Position numbers and translations under genes: made by a program. DNA of 64,000 nt from assembly GCF_910592395.1 (NCBI RefSeq), contig NC_088311.1, positions 2,234,501 to 2,298,500 of the forward strand. Direction: 5' to 3'. Shown here piece after piece: positions 1 through 11,884 of this stretch. Position 1 is the first letter of the stretch, and each line of letters starts with the position of its first letter. The DNA is from Lineus longissimus (taxonomy: Eukaryota; Nemertea; Pilidiophora; Heteronemertea; Lineidae). The notes under the pieces were generated by a model, which searched no databases, was not told the DNA's origin, and saw nothing but the letters and a program-made list of their open reading frames with translations.

Positions 1-1020
1 GTTCAAATGGCGTTTTGATAAATGTTTTTAGAACCGAGTTCAACGAGATCAAAAGCAATAGACATTGGCGCCTTGATTGGCGCCAATGATGTCAGCAATG
101 GCGGATTTGCATTAAGATTCGAGTCGATTCTTTTGGAGTCGGAAGTGCGCATGCACACGGCAATCGTGTCTAGCTCCGTGCACGTGATTTGAAGGGACAA
201 TTTCGGTGTGCGGGGATTTAGGTAGCCAGGAAGGTGATATGTAATTTGAATCTATCCGCCTGCTCATCACTGTAGTTACAAACTAAATGCTCAAACTAAT
301 GATGAATTTAGCGTGTAATGTGAGACGGGTTTAACGTGACTTGCAAATCTTAGATTTTTAGGCAAACGTACAGTTAGGCTACATTCCGTTTTAGTGAGAT
401 CTTTTTTGCAGTTTGATGATATGTCAATAATTCTCTCAGCTCCTTGAGAAGTCACGGTCCTACTTGAAGCTATTTTGCATGAAAAACTGCCTGTCTCATG
501 TCAAAGTTGTCCCTTCAACAAAGAATGTTTGTAGCTGATTTTATGGTTTGAATGGCCATTTTGAAAAAGGGTTTGGAATCGAGGTCAACCAAAATAGTTG
601 TTGGCCTCAATGTACCCTCGGGAATTCAAGCCGCCGACTAGTCAAACCATTCTCTGGAATCAGTGTGTACTTTAGCTTGAAAGGTTTTCCTCATGATAAT
701 ATTCACAATGGTATAAGATGATGGTATAAGAGGGCCGGCGAATCTAGGAACTGGAAGAAGAGGGAGCGTGCACTGCCTTTCTCATCAAAATTCCTGGACA
801 GGTGTGTTCCAAAATTTCATAAGTGGTCAATTAAAAAAAGTTTACATCAATTGGGAGCCGTGCGTCTGGTGCACCCGATTGGATCCGCGCCTGATAAACG
901 GACATGAATGAATAATAATAAGAAAATGCTTAAAAAAACAGGAAAAAATAGATTCGCCGGGGTTCGAACCCCGACCATCCAATCCGCAGTGAAACCGCCT
1001 AACCGCCGAGGCCATCAAGG
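1..1020. repeat. Diverged edge monomer of the satellite array (partial)
   Basis: The first ~110 bp match the alpha/beta interior only loosely and include a doubled GGCGCC segment (65-84) found in no other copy. From about 110 onward the match to the array is strong. It is a mosaic: the GAATTCAAGCCGCCGACTAG stretch at 631-650 is alpha-like, while the short GAAAGGTTTTCC form at 679 is beta-like. Higher divergence at the margin fits the general behaviour of satellite edges, but the window starts here, so the array may continue leftwards. Confidence 0.75.
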
Positions 1021-1021
1021 C

Positions 1022-1352
1022 TTTTCTGATTGGGGTATGATAGACAGGGATTTAGCTTGTTCAATTCGTCGAATCTAGGAACTGGAAGAAGAGGGAGCGT
1101 GCACTGCATTTCTCATCAAAATTCCTGGACAGGTGTGTTCCAAAATTTCATAAGTGGTCAATTAAAAAAAGTTTACATCAATTGGGAGCCGTGCGTCTGG
1201 TGCACCCGCTTGGATCCGCGGCTGATAAACGGACATGAATGAGTAATGATAAGAAAATGCTAAAAAAACAGGAAAAAATAGATTCGCCGGGGTTCGAACC
1301 CCAACCATCCAATCCGCAGTGAAACCGTCTAACCGCCGAGGCCATCAAGGCT
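1022..1352. repeat. Gamma monomer (short, internally deleted), first copy
   Basis: It starts like a normal monomer, then jumps at TTCGTCG straight to AATCTAGGAACTGG, which normally lies about 908 bp further on. It ends with its own tRNA-like module. This copy carries a CCCCAACC variant in the T-arm region not seen in later copies. Confidence 0.85.
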
Positions 1353-3823
1353 TTATTGATAGGGGTATGATAGACAGGGATTAAGCTTGTTCAATTCGTC
1401 GCCAAAAGCGCCTTGATCGTGACGAGGTCTCGCTGGCGGAAGAGTAATTGGGTTCAAATAGTCCCAGATAATCGTATAATTCAATATTGCGGCAGAGTTT
1501 TCTTGATGTATCGTATTTATACAGGTCGGTGATATATTAGATAATGCTCGCAGTTGCTTTTGATGTTTGAATGGCTTTCCCAAAAAATTTTTAGAAGCGA
1601 GGTCAACAGGGTCAAAAGAAATAGTCTTTGGCGCCAATGATGTCAGCAATGCCGGATTTGAATTAAGATTCGAGTCGATTCTTTTGGAGTCGGAAATGCC
1701 CATGCACACGGCAATCGTATCTACATAGCTCCGTGCACGTGATTTGAAGGGACAATTTCAGTGTGCGGGGATTTACTGAGGTAGCCAGGAAGGTGATATG
1801 TAATTTGAATCTATCCGCCTGCTCATCACTGTAGTTACAAACTAAATGCTCATCACTAATGATGAATTTAGCGTGTAATGTGAGACGGGTTTAACGTGAC
1901 TTGCAAATCTTAGATTTTTAGGCAAACGTACAGTTACATTCCGTTTTAGTGAGATCTTTTTTGCAGTTTGATGATATGTCAATAATTCTCTCAGCTCCTT
2001 GAGAAGTCACGGTCCTACTTGAAGCTATTTTGCATGAAAAACTGCCTGTCTCATGTCAAAGTTGTCCCTTCAACAAAGAATGTTTGTAGCTGATTTTATG
2101 GTTTGAATGGCCATTTTGAAAAAGGGTTTGGAATCGAGGTCAACCAAAATAGTTGTTGGCCTCAATGTACCCTCGGGAATTCAAGCCGCCGACTAGTCAA
2201 ACCATTCTCTGGAATCAGTGTGTACTTTAGCTTGAAAAGTTCGGGTGAAGGGGTTTTCCTCATGATAATATTCACAATGGCATAAGGTGATGGTATAAGA
2301 GGGCCGGCGAATCTAGGAACTGGAAGAAGAGGGAGCGTGCACTGCATTTCTCATCAAAATTCCTGGACAGGTGTGTTCCAAAATTTCATAAGTGGTCAAT
2401 TAAAAAAAGTTTACATCAATTGGGAGCCGTGCGTCTGGTGCACCCGCTTGGATCCGCGGCTGATAAACGGACATGAATGAATAATAATAAGAAAATGCTT
2501 AAAAAAACAGGAAAAAATAGATTCGCCGGGGTTCGAACCCGCGACCATCCGCTCCGCAGTGAAACCGTCTAACCGCCGAGGCCATCAAGGCTTTAGGCTA
2601 CTGATAGAGATATGATAGACAGGGATTTAGGTTGTTCAATTCGTCGCCAAAAGCGCCTTGATCGTGACGAGGTCTCGCTGGCGGAAGAGTAATTGGGTAC
2701 AAATAGTCCCAGATAATCGTATAATTCAATATTGCGACAGAGTTTTCTTGATGTATCGTATTTATACAGGTCGGTGATATATTAGATAATGCTCGCAGTT
2801 GCTTTTGATGTTTGAATGGCTTTCCCAAAAAAATTTTAGAAGCGAGGTCAACAGGGTCAAAAGAAATAGTCTTTGGCGCCAATGATGTCAGCAATGCCGG
2901 ATTTGAATTAAGATTCGAGTCGATTCTTTTGGAGTCGGAAATGCCCGTGCACACGGCAATCGTATCTATATAGCTCCGTGCACGTGATTTGAAGGGACAA
3001 TTTCAGTGTACGGGGATTTAGGTAGCCAGGAAGGTGATATGTAATTTGAATCTATCCGCCTGCTCATCACTGTATAGTTACAAACTAAATGCTCATCACT
3101 AATGATGAATTTAGCGTGTAATGTGAGACGGGTTTGACGTGACTTGCAAATCTTAGATTTTTAGGCAAACGTACAGTTACATTCCGTTTTGGTGAGGTCT
3201 TTTTTGCAGTTTGATGATATGTCAATAATTCTCTCAGCTCCTTGAGAAGTCACGGTCCTACTTGAAGCTATTTTGCATGAAAAACTACCTGTCTTATGCC
3301 AAAGTTGTCCCTTCAACAAAGAATGTTTGTAGCTGATTTTATGGTTTGAATGGCCATTTTGAAAAAGGGTTTGGAATCGAGGTCAACCAAAATAGTTGTT
3401 GGCCTCAATGTAGGCCTACCCTCGGGAAGCCGCCGACTATAGTCAAACCATTCTCTGGAATCAGTGTGTACTTTAGCTTGAAAGGTTTTCCTCATGATAA
3501 TATTCACAATGGTATAAGATGATGGTATAAGAGGGCCGGCGAATCTAGGAACTGGAAGAAGAGGGAGCGTGCACTGCCTTTCTCATCAAAATTCCTGGAC
3601 AGGTGTGTTCCAAAATTTCATAAGTGGTCAATTAAAAAAAGTTTACATCAATTGGGAGCCGTGCGTCTGGTGCACCCGCTTGGATCCGCGGCTGATAAAC
3701 GGACATGAATGAGTAATGATAAGAAAATGCTAAAAAAACAGGAAAAAATAGATTCGCCGGGGTTCGAACCCGCGATCATCCAATCCGCAGTGAAACCGTC
3801 TAACCGCCGAGGCCATCAAGGCT
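1353..3823. repeat. Higher-order unit 1: alpha-beta dimer
   Basis: The alpha part is 1353-2597 and the beta part 2598-3823. The alpha half is 1245 bp rather than 1240 because of a small GGCTA insertion near 2595. It also has a private A-to-G change near 1492. Confidence 0.9.
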
Positions 3824-6289
3824 TTATTGATAGGGGTATGATAGACAGGGATTAAGCTTGTTCAATTCGTCGCCAAAAGCGCCTTGATCGTGACGAGGTC
3901 TCGCTGGCGGAAGAGTAATTGGGTTCAAATAGTCCCAGATAATCGTATAATTCAATATTGCGACAGAGTTTTCTTGATGTATCGTATTTATACAGGTCGG
4001 TGATATATTAGATAATGCTCGCAGTTGCTTTTGATGTTTGAATGGCTTTCCCAAAAAATTTTTAGAAGCGAGGTCAACAGGGTCAAAAGAAATAGTCTTT
4101 GGCGCCAATGATGTCAGCAATGCCGGATTTGAATTAAGATTCGAGTCGATTCTTTTGGAGTCGGAAATACCCATGCACACGGCAATCGTATCTACATAGC
4201 TCCGTGCACGTGATTTGAAGGGACAATTTCAGTGTGCGGGGATTTACTGAGGTAGCCAGGAAGGTGATATGTAATTTGAATCTATCCGCCTGCTCATCAC
4301 TGTAGTTACAAACTAAATGCTCATCACTAATGATGAATTTAGCGTGTAATGTGAGACGGGTTTAACGTGACTTGCAAATCTTAGATTTTTAGGCAAACGT
4401 ACAGTTACATTCCGTTTTAGTGAGATCTTTTTTGCAGTTTGATGATATGTCAATAATTCTCTCAGCTCCTTGAGAAGTCACGGTCCTACTTGAAGCTATT
4501 TTGCATGAAAAACTGCCTGTCTCATGTCAAAGTTGTCCCTTCAACAAAGAATGTTTGTAGCTGATTTTATGGTTTGAATGGCCATTTTGAAAAAGGGTTT
4601 GGAATCGAGGTCAACCAAAATAGTTGTTGGCCTCAATGTACCCTCGGGAATTCAAGCCGCCGACTAGTCAAACCATTCTCTGGAATCAGTGTGTACTTTA
4701 GCTTGAAAAGTTCGGGTGAAGGGGTTTTCCTCATGATAATATTCACAATGGCATAAGGTGATGGTATAAGAGGGCCGGCGAATCTAGGAACTGGAAGAAG
4801 AGGGAGCGTGCACTGCATTTCTCATCAAAATTCCTGGACAGGTGTGTTCCAAAATTTCATAAGTGGTCAATTAAAAAAAGTTTACATCAATTGGGAGCCG
4901 TGCGTCTGGTGCACCCGCTTGGATCCGCGGCTGATAAACGGACATGAATGAATAATAATAAGAAAATGCTTAAAAAAACAGGAAAAAATAGATTCGCCGG
5001 GGTTCGAACCCGCGACCATCCGCTCCGCAGTGAAACCGTCTAACCGCCGAGGCCATCAAGGCTTTACTGATAGAGATATGATAGACAGGGATTTAGGTTG
5101 TTCAATTCGTCGCCAAAAGCGCCTTGATCGTGACGAGGTCTCGCTGGCGGAAGAGTAATTGGGTACAAATAGTCCCAGATAATCGTATAATTCAATATTG
5201 CGACAGAGTTTTCTTGATGTATCGTATTTATACAGGTCGGTGATATATTAGATAATGCTCGCAGTTGCTTTTGATGTTTGAATGGCTTTCCCAAAAAAAT
5301 TTTAGAAGCGAGGTCAACAGGGTCAAAAGAAATAGTCTTTGGCGCCAATGATGTCAGCAATGCCGGATTTGAATTAAGATTCGAGTCGATTCTTTTGGAG
5401 TCGGAAATGCCCGTGCACACGGCAATCGTATCTATATAGCTCCGTGCACGTGATTTGAAGGGACAATTTCAGTGTACGGGGATTTAGGTAGCCAGGAAGG
5501 TGATATGTAATTTGAATCTATCCGCCTGCTCATCACTGTATAGTTACAAACTAAATGCTCATCACTAATGATGAATTTAGCGTGTAATGTGAGACGGGTT
5601 TGACGTGACTTGCAAATCTTAGATTTTTAGGCAAACGTACAGTTACATTCCGTTTTGGTGAGGTCTTTTTTGCAGTTTGATGATATGTCAATAATTCTCT
5701 CAGCTCCTTGAGAAGTCACGGTCCTACTTGAAGCTATTTTGCATGAAAAACTACCTGTCTTATGCCAAAGTTGTCCCTTCAACAAAGAATGTTTGTAGCT
5801 GATTTTATGGTTTGAATGGCCATTTTGAAAAAGGGTTTGGAATCGAGGTCAACCAAAATAGTTGTTGGCCTCAATGTAGGCCTACCCTCGGGAAGCCGCC
5901 GACTATAGTCAAACCATTCTCTGGAATCAGTGTGTACTTTAGCTTGAAAGGTTTTCCTCATGATAATATTCACAATGGTATAAGATGATGGTATAAGAGG
6001 GCCGGCGAATCTAGGAACTGGAAGAAGAGGGAGCGTGCACTGCCTTTCTCATCAAAATTCCTGGACAGGTGTGTTCCAAAATTTCATAAGTGGTCAATTA
6101 AAAAAAGTTTACATCAATTGGGAGCCGTGCGTCTGGTGCACCCGCTTGGATCCGCGGCTGATAAACGGACATGAATGAGTAATGATAAGAAAATGCTAAA
6201 AAAACAGGAAAAAATAGATTCGCCGGGGTTCGAACCCGCGATCATCCAATCCGCAGTGAAACCGTCTAACCGCCGAGGCCATCAAGGCT
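3824..6289. repeat. Higher-order unit 2: alpha-beta dimer
   Basis: A canonical 2466-bp dimer (alpha 3824-5063, beta 5064-6289). By eye it is indistinguishable from the first 2.4 kb of the next unit, which suggests a very recent duplication. Confidence 0.92.
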
Positions 6290-9200
6290 TTATTGATAGG
6301 GGTATGATAGACAGGGATTAAGCTTGTTCAATTCGTCGCCAAAAGCGCCTTGATCGTGACGAGGTCTCGCTGGCGGAAGAGTAATTGGGTTCAAATAGTC
6401 CCAGATAATCGTATAATTCAATATTGCGACAGAGTTTTCTTGATGTATCGTATTTATACAGGTCGGTGATATATTAGATAATGCTCGCAGTTGCTTTTGA
6501 TGTTTGAATGGCTTTCCCAAAAAATTTTTAGAAGCGAGGTCAACAGGGTCAAAAGAAATAGTCTTTGGCGCCAATGATGTCAGCAATGCCGGATTTGAAT
6601 TAAGATTCGAGTCGATTCTTTTGGAGTCGGAAATACCCATGCACACGGCAATCGTATCTACATAGCTCCGTGCACGTGATTTGAAGGGACAATTTCAGTG
6701 TGCGGGGATTTACTGAGGTAGCCAGGAAGGTGATATGTAATTTGAATCTATCCGCCTGCTCATCACTGTAGTTACAAACTAAATGCTCATCACTAATGAT
6801 GAATTTAGCGTGTAATGTGAGACGGGTTTAACGTGACTTGCAAATCTTAGATTTTTAGGCAAACGTACAGTTACATTCCGTTTTAGTGAGATCTTTTTTG
6901 CAGTTTGATGATATGTCAATAATTCTCTCAGCTCCTTGAGAAGTCACGGTCCTACTTGAAGCTATTTTGCATGAAAAACTGCCTGTCTCATGTCAAAGTT
7001 GTCCCTTCAACAAAGAATGTTTGTAGCTGATTTTATGGTTTGAATGGCCATTTTGAAAAAGGGTTTGGAATCGAGGTCAACCAAAATAGTTGTTGGCCTC
7101 AATGTACCCTCGGGAATTCAAGCCGCCGACTAGTCAAACCATTCTCTGGAATCAGTGTGTACTTTAGCTTGAAAAGTTCGGGTGAAGGGGTTTTCCTCAT
7201 GATAATATTCACAATGGCATAAGGTGATGGTATAAGAGGGCCGGCGAATCTAGGAACTGGAAGAAGAGGGAGCGTGCACTGCATTTCTCATCAAAATTCC
7301 TGGACAGGTGTGTTCCAAAATTTCATAAGTGGTCAATTAAAAAAAGTTTACATCAATTGGGAGCCGTGCGTCTGGTGCACCCGCTTGGATCCGCGGCTGA
7401 TAAACGGACATGAATGAATAATAATAAGAAAATGCTTAAAAAAACAGGAAAAAATAGATTCGCCGGGGTTCGAACCCGCGACCATCCGCTCCGCAGTGAA
7501 ACCGTCTAACCGCCGAGGCCATCAAGGCTTTACTGATAGAGATATGATAGACAGGGATTTAGGTTGTTCAATTCGTCGCCAAAAGCGCCTTGATCGTGAC
7601 GAGGTCTCGCTGGCGGAAGAGTAATTGGGTACAAATAGTCCCAGATAATCGTATAATTCAATATTGCGACAGAGTTTTCTTGATGTATCGTATTTATACA
7701 GGTCGGTGATATATTAGATAATGCTCGCAGTTGCTTTTGATGTTTGAATGGCTTTCCCAAAAAAATTTTAGAAGCGAGGTCAACAGGGTCAAAAGAAATA
7801 GTCTTTGGCGCCAATGATGTCAGCAATGCCGGATTTGAATTAAGATTCGAGTCGATTCTTTTGGAGTCGGAAATGCCCGTGCACACGGCAATCGTATCTA
7901 TATAGCTCCGTGCACGTGATTTGAAGGGACAATTTCAGTGTACGGGGATTTAGGTAGCCAGGAAGGTGATATGTAATTTGAATCTATCCGCCTGCTCATC
8001 ACTGTATAGTTACAAACTAAATGCTCATCACTAATGATGAATTTAGCGTGTAATGTGAGACGGGTTTGACGTGACTTGCAAATCTTAGATTTTTAGGCAA
8101 ACGTACAGTTACATTCCGTTTTGGTGAGGTCTTTTTTGCAGTTTGATGATATGTCAATAATTCTCTCAGCTCCTTGAGAAGTCACGGTCCTACTTGAAGC
8201 TATTTTGCATGAAAAACTACCTGTCTTATGCCAAAGTTGTCCCTTCAACAAAGAATGTTTGTAGCTGATTTTATGGTTTGAATGGCCATTTTGAAAAAGG
8301 GTTTGGAATCGAGGTCAACCAAAATAGTTGTTGGCCTCAATGTAGGCCTACCCTCGGGAAGCCGCCGACTATAGTCAAACCATTCTCTGGAATCAGTGTG
8401 TACTTTAGCTTGAAAGGTTTTCCTCATGATAATATTCACAATGGTATAAGATGATGGTATAAGAGGGCCGGCGAATCTAGGAACTGGAAGAAGAGGGAGC
8501 GTGCACTGCCTTTCTCATCAAAATTCCTGGACAGGTGTGTTCCAAAATTTCATAAGTGGTCAATTAAAAAAAGTTTACATCAATTGGGAGCCGTGCGTCT
8601 GGTGCACCCGCTTGGATCCGCGCCTGATAAACGGACATGAATGAATAATAACAAGAAAATGCTTTAAAAAAACAGGAAAAAATAGATTCGCCGGGGTTCG
8701 AACCCCGACCATCCAATCCGCAGTGAAACCGCCTAACCGCCGAGGCCATCAAGGCTTTTCTGATTGGGGTATGATAGACAGGGATTTAGCTTGTTCAATT
8801 CGTCGAATCTAGGAACTGGAAGAAGAGGGAGCGTGCACTGCATTTCTCATCAAAATTCCTGGACAGGTGTGTTCCAAAATTTCATAAGTGGTCAATTAAA
8901 AAAAGTTTACATCAATTGGGAGCCGTGCGTCTGGTGCACCCGCTTGGATCCGCGGCTGATAAACGGACATGAATGAGTAATGATAAGAAAATGCTAAAAA
9001 AACAGGAAAAAATAGATTCGCCGGGGTTCGAACCCGCGATCATCCAATCCGCAGTGAAACCGTCTAACCGCCGAGGCCATCAAGGCTTTATTGATAGGGG
9101 TATGATAGACAGGGATTTAGCTTGTTCAATTCGTCGAATCTAGGAACTGGAAGAAGAGGGAGCGTGCACTGCATTTCTCATCAAAATTCCTGGACAGGTG

Positions 9201-9418
9201 TGTTCCAAAATTTCATAAGTGGTCAATTAAAAAAAGTTTACATCAATTGGGAGCCGTGCGTCTGGTGCACCCGCTTGGATCCGCGGCTGATAAACGGACA
9301 TGAATGAGTAATGATAAGAAAATGCTAAAAAAACAGGAAAAAATAGATTCGCCGGGGTTCGAACCCGCGATCATCCAATCCGCAGTGAAACCGTCTAACC
9401 GCCGAGGCCATCAAGGCT
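6290..9418. repeat. Higher-order unit 3: alpha-beta-gamma-gamma
   Basis: Alpha begins at 6290 and beta at 7530, followed by two gamma copies in a row (about 8756-9086 and 9087-9418). Three tRNA-like modules therefore lie within about 730 bp. This is the only double gamma in the window. Confidence 0.9.
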
Positions 9419-11884
9419 TTATTGATAGGGGTATGATAGACAGGGATTAAGCTTGTTCAATTCGTCGCCAAAAGCGCCTTGATCGTGACGAGGTCTCGCT
9501 GGCGGAAGAGTAATTGGGTTCAAATAGTCCCAGATAATCGTATAATTCAATATTGCGACAGAGTTTTCTTGATGTATCGTATTTATACAGGTCGGTGATA
9601 TATTAGATAATGCTCGCAGTTGCTTTTGATGTTTGAATGGCTTTCCCAAAAAATTTTTAGAAGCGAGGTCAACAGGGTCAAAAGAAATAGTCTTTGGCGC
9701 CAATGATGTCAGCAATGCCGGATTTGAATTAAGATTCGAGTCGATTCTTTTGGAGTCGGAAATACCCATGCACACGGCAATCGTATCTACATAGCTCCGT
9801 GCACGTGATTTGAAGGGACAATTTCAGTGTGCGGGGATTTACTGAGGTAGCCAGGAAGGTGATATGTAATTTGAATCTATCCGCCTGCTCATCACTGTAG
9901 TTACAAACTAAATGCTCATCACTAATGATGAATTTAGCGTGTAATGTGAGACGGGTTTAACGTGACTTGCAAATCTTAGATTTTTAGGCAAACGTACAGT
10001 TACATTCCGTTTTAGTGAGATCTTTTTTGCAGTTTGATGATATGTCAATAATTCTCTCAGCTCCTTGAGAAGTCACGGTCCTACTTGAAGCTATTTTGCA
10101 TGAAAAACTGCCTGTCTCATGTCAAAGTTGTCCCTTCAACAAAGAATGTTTGTAGCTGATTTTATGGTTTGAATGGCCATTTTGAAAAAGGGTTTGGAAT
10201 CGAGGTCAACCAAAATAGTTGTTGGCCTCAATGTACCCTCGGGAATTCAAGCCGCCGACTAGTCAAACCATTCTCTGGAATCAGTGTGTACTTTAGCTTG
10301 AAAAGTTCGGGTGAAGGGGTTTTCCTCATGATAATATTCACAATGGCATAAGGTGATGGTATAAGAGGGCCGGCGAATCTAGGAACTGGAAGAAGAGGGA
10401 GCGTGCACTGCATTTCTCATCAAAATTCCTGGACAGGTGTGTTCCAAAATTTCATAAGTGGTCAATTAAAAAAAGTTTACATCAATTGGGAGCCGTGCGT
10501 CTGGTGCACCCGCTTGGATCCGCGGCTGATAAACGGACATGAATGAATAATAATAAGAAAACGCTTAAAAAAACAGGAAAAAATAGATTCGCCGGGGTTC
10601 GAACCCGCGACCATCCGCTCCGCAGTGAAACCGTCTAACCGCCGAGGCCATCAAGGCTTTACTGATAGAGATATGATAGACAGGGATTTAGGTTGTTCAA
10701 TTCGTCGCCAAAAGCGCCTTGATCGTGACGAGGTCTCGCTGGCGGAAGAGTAATTGGGTACAAATAGTCCCAGATAATCGTATAATTCAATATTGCGACA
10801 GAGTTTTCTTGATGTATCGTATTTATACAGGTCGGTGATATATTAGATAATGCTCGCAGTTGCTTTTGATGTTTGAATGGCTTTCCCAAAAAAATTTTAG
10901 AAGCGAGGTCAACAGGGTCAAAAGAAATAGTCTTTGGCGCCAATGATGTCAGCAATGCCGGATTTGAATTAAGATTCGAGTCGATTCTTTTGGAGTCGGA
11001 AATGCCCATGCACACGGCAATCGTATCTGTATAGCTCCGTGCACGTGATTTGAAGGGACAATTTCAGTGTACGGGGATTTAGGTAGCCAGGAAGGTGATA
11101 TGTAATTTGAATCTATCCGCCTGCTCATCACTGTATAGTTACAAACTAAATGCTCATCACTAATGATGAATTTAGCGTGTAATGTGAGACGGGTTTGACG
11201 TGACTTGCAAATCTTAGATTTTTAGGCAAACGTACAGTTACATTCCGTTTTGGTGAGGTCTTTTTTGCAGTTTGATGATATGTCAATAATTCTCTCAGCT
11301 CCTTGAGAAGTCACGGTCCTACTTGAAGCTATTTTGCATGAAAAACTACCTGTCTTATGCCAAAGTTGTCCCTTCAACAAAGAATGTTTGTAGCTGATTT
11401 TATGGTTTGAATGGCCATTTTGAAAAAGGGTTTGGAATCGAGGTCAACCAAAATAGTTGTTGGCCTCAATGTAGGCCTACCCTCGGGAAGCCGCCGACTA
11501 TAGTCAAACCATTCTCTGGAATCAGTGTGTACTTTAGCTTGAAAGGTTTTCCTCATGATAATATTCACAATGGTATAAGATGATGGTATAAGAGGGCCGG
11601 CGAATCTAGGAACTGGAAGAAGAGGGAGCGTGCACTGCCTTTCTCATCAAAATTCCTGGACAGGTGTGTTCCAAAATTTCATAAGTGGTCAATTAAAAAA
11701 AGTTTACATCAATTGGGAGCCGTGCGTCTGGTGCACCCGCTTGGATCCGCGGCTGATAAACGGACATGAATGAGTAATGATAAGAAAATGCTAAAAAAAC
11801 AGGAAAAAATAGATTCGCCGGGGTTCGAACCCGCGATCATCCAATCCGCAGTGAAACCGTCTAACCGCCGAGGCCATCAAGGCT
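9419..11884. repeat. Higher-order unit 4: alpha-beta dimer
   Basis: A 2466-bp dimer (alpha 9419-10658, beta 10659-11884). This beta has CCCATGC at about 11004 instead of the CCCGTGC of units 1-3, a marker shared with beta copies at 18721 and 27115. Confidence 0.9.

Noticed and set aside
951-1021. A functional tRNA-Arg(GCG) gene
   Set aside because: An anticodon-like loop and T arm can be drawn, but the acceptor stem does not pair (about two of seven positions) and the A box has two mismatches. A tRNA-derived element is the better description.
1030-1242. A 70-codon plus-strand open frame in each gamma monomer, and 60-64 codon frames in alpha and beta
   Set aside because: They are antisense to or overlap one another, lack any domain, and span the gamma deletion junction. 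They are by-products of the repeat sequence.
1353-1709. A 118-codon minus-strand open frame present in nearly all long monomers (MCMGISDSKRIDSN...)
   Set aside because: The amino-acid changes between alpha and beta inside it are mostly replacement changes (Asn/Ile, Asn/Tyr, Lys/Asn, Pro/Leu), with no sign of silent-site bias. It has no recognisable domain and ends against the tRNA-like module. It recurs because the DNA was copied, not because the protein is maintained.
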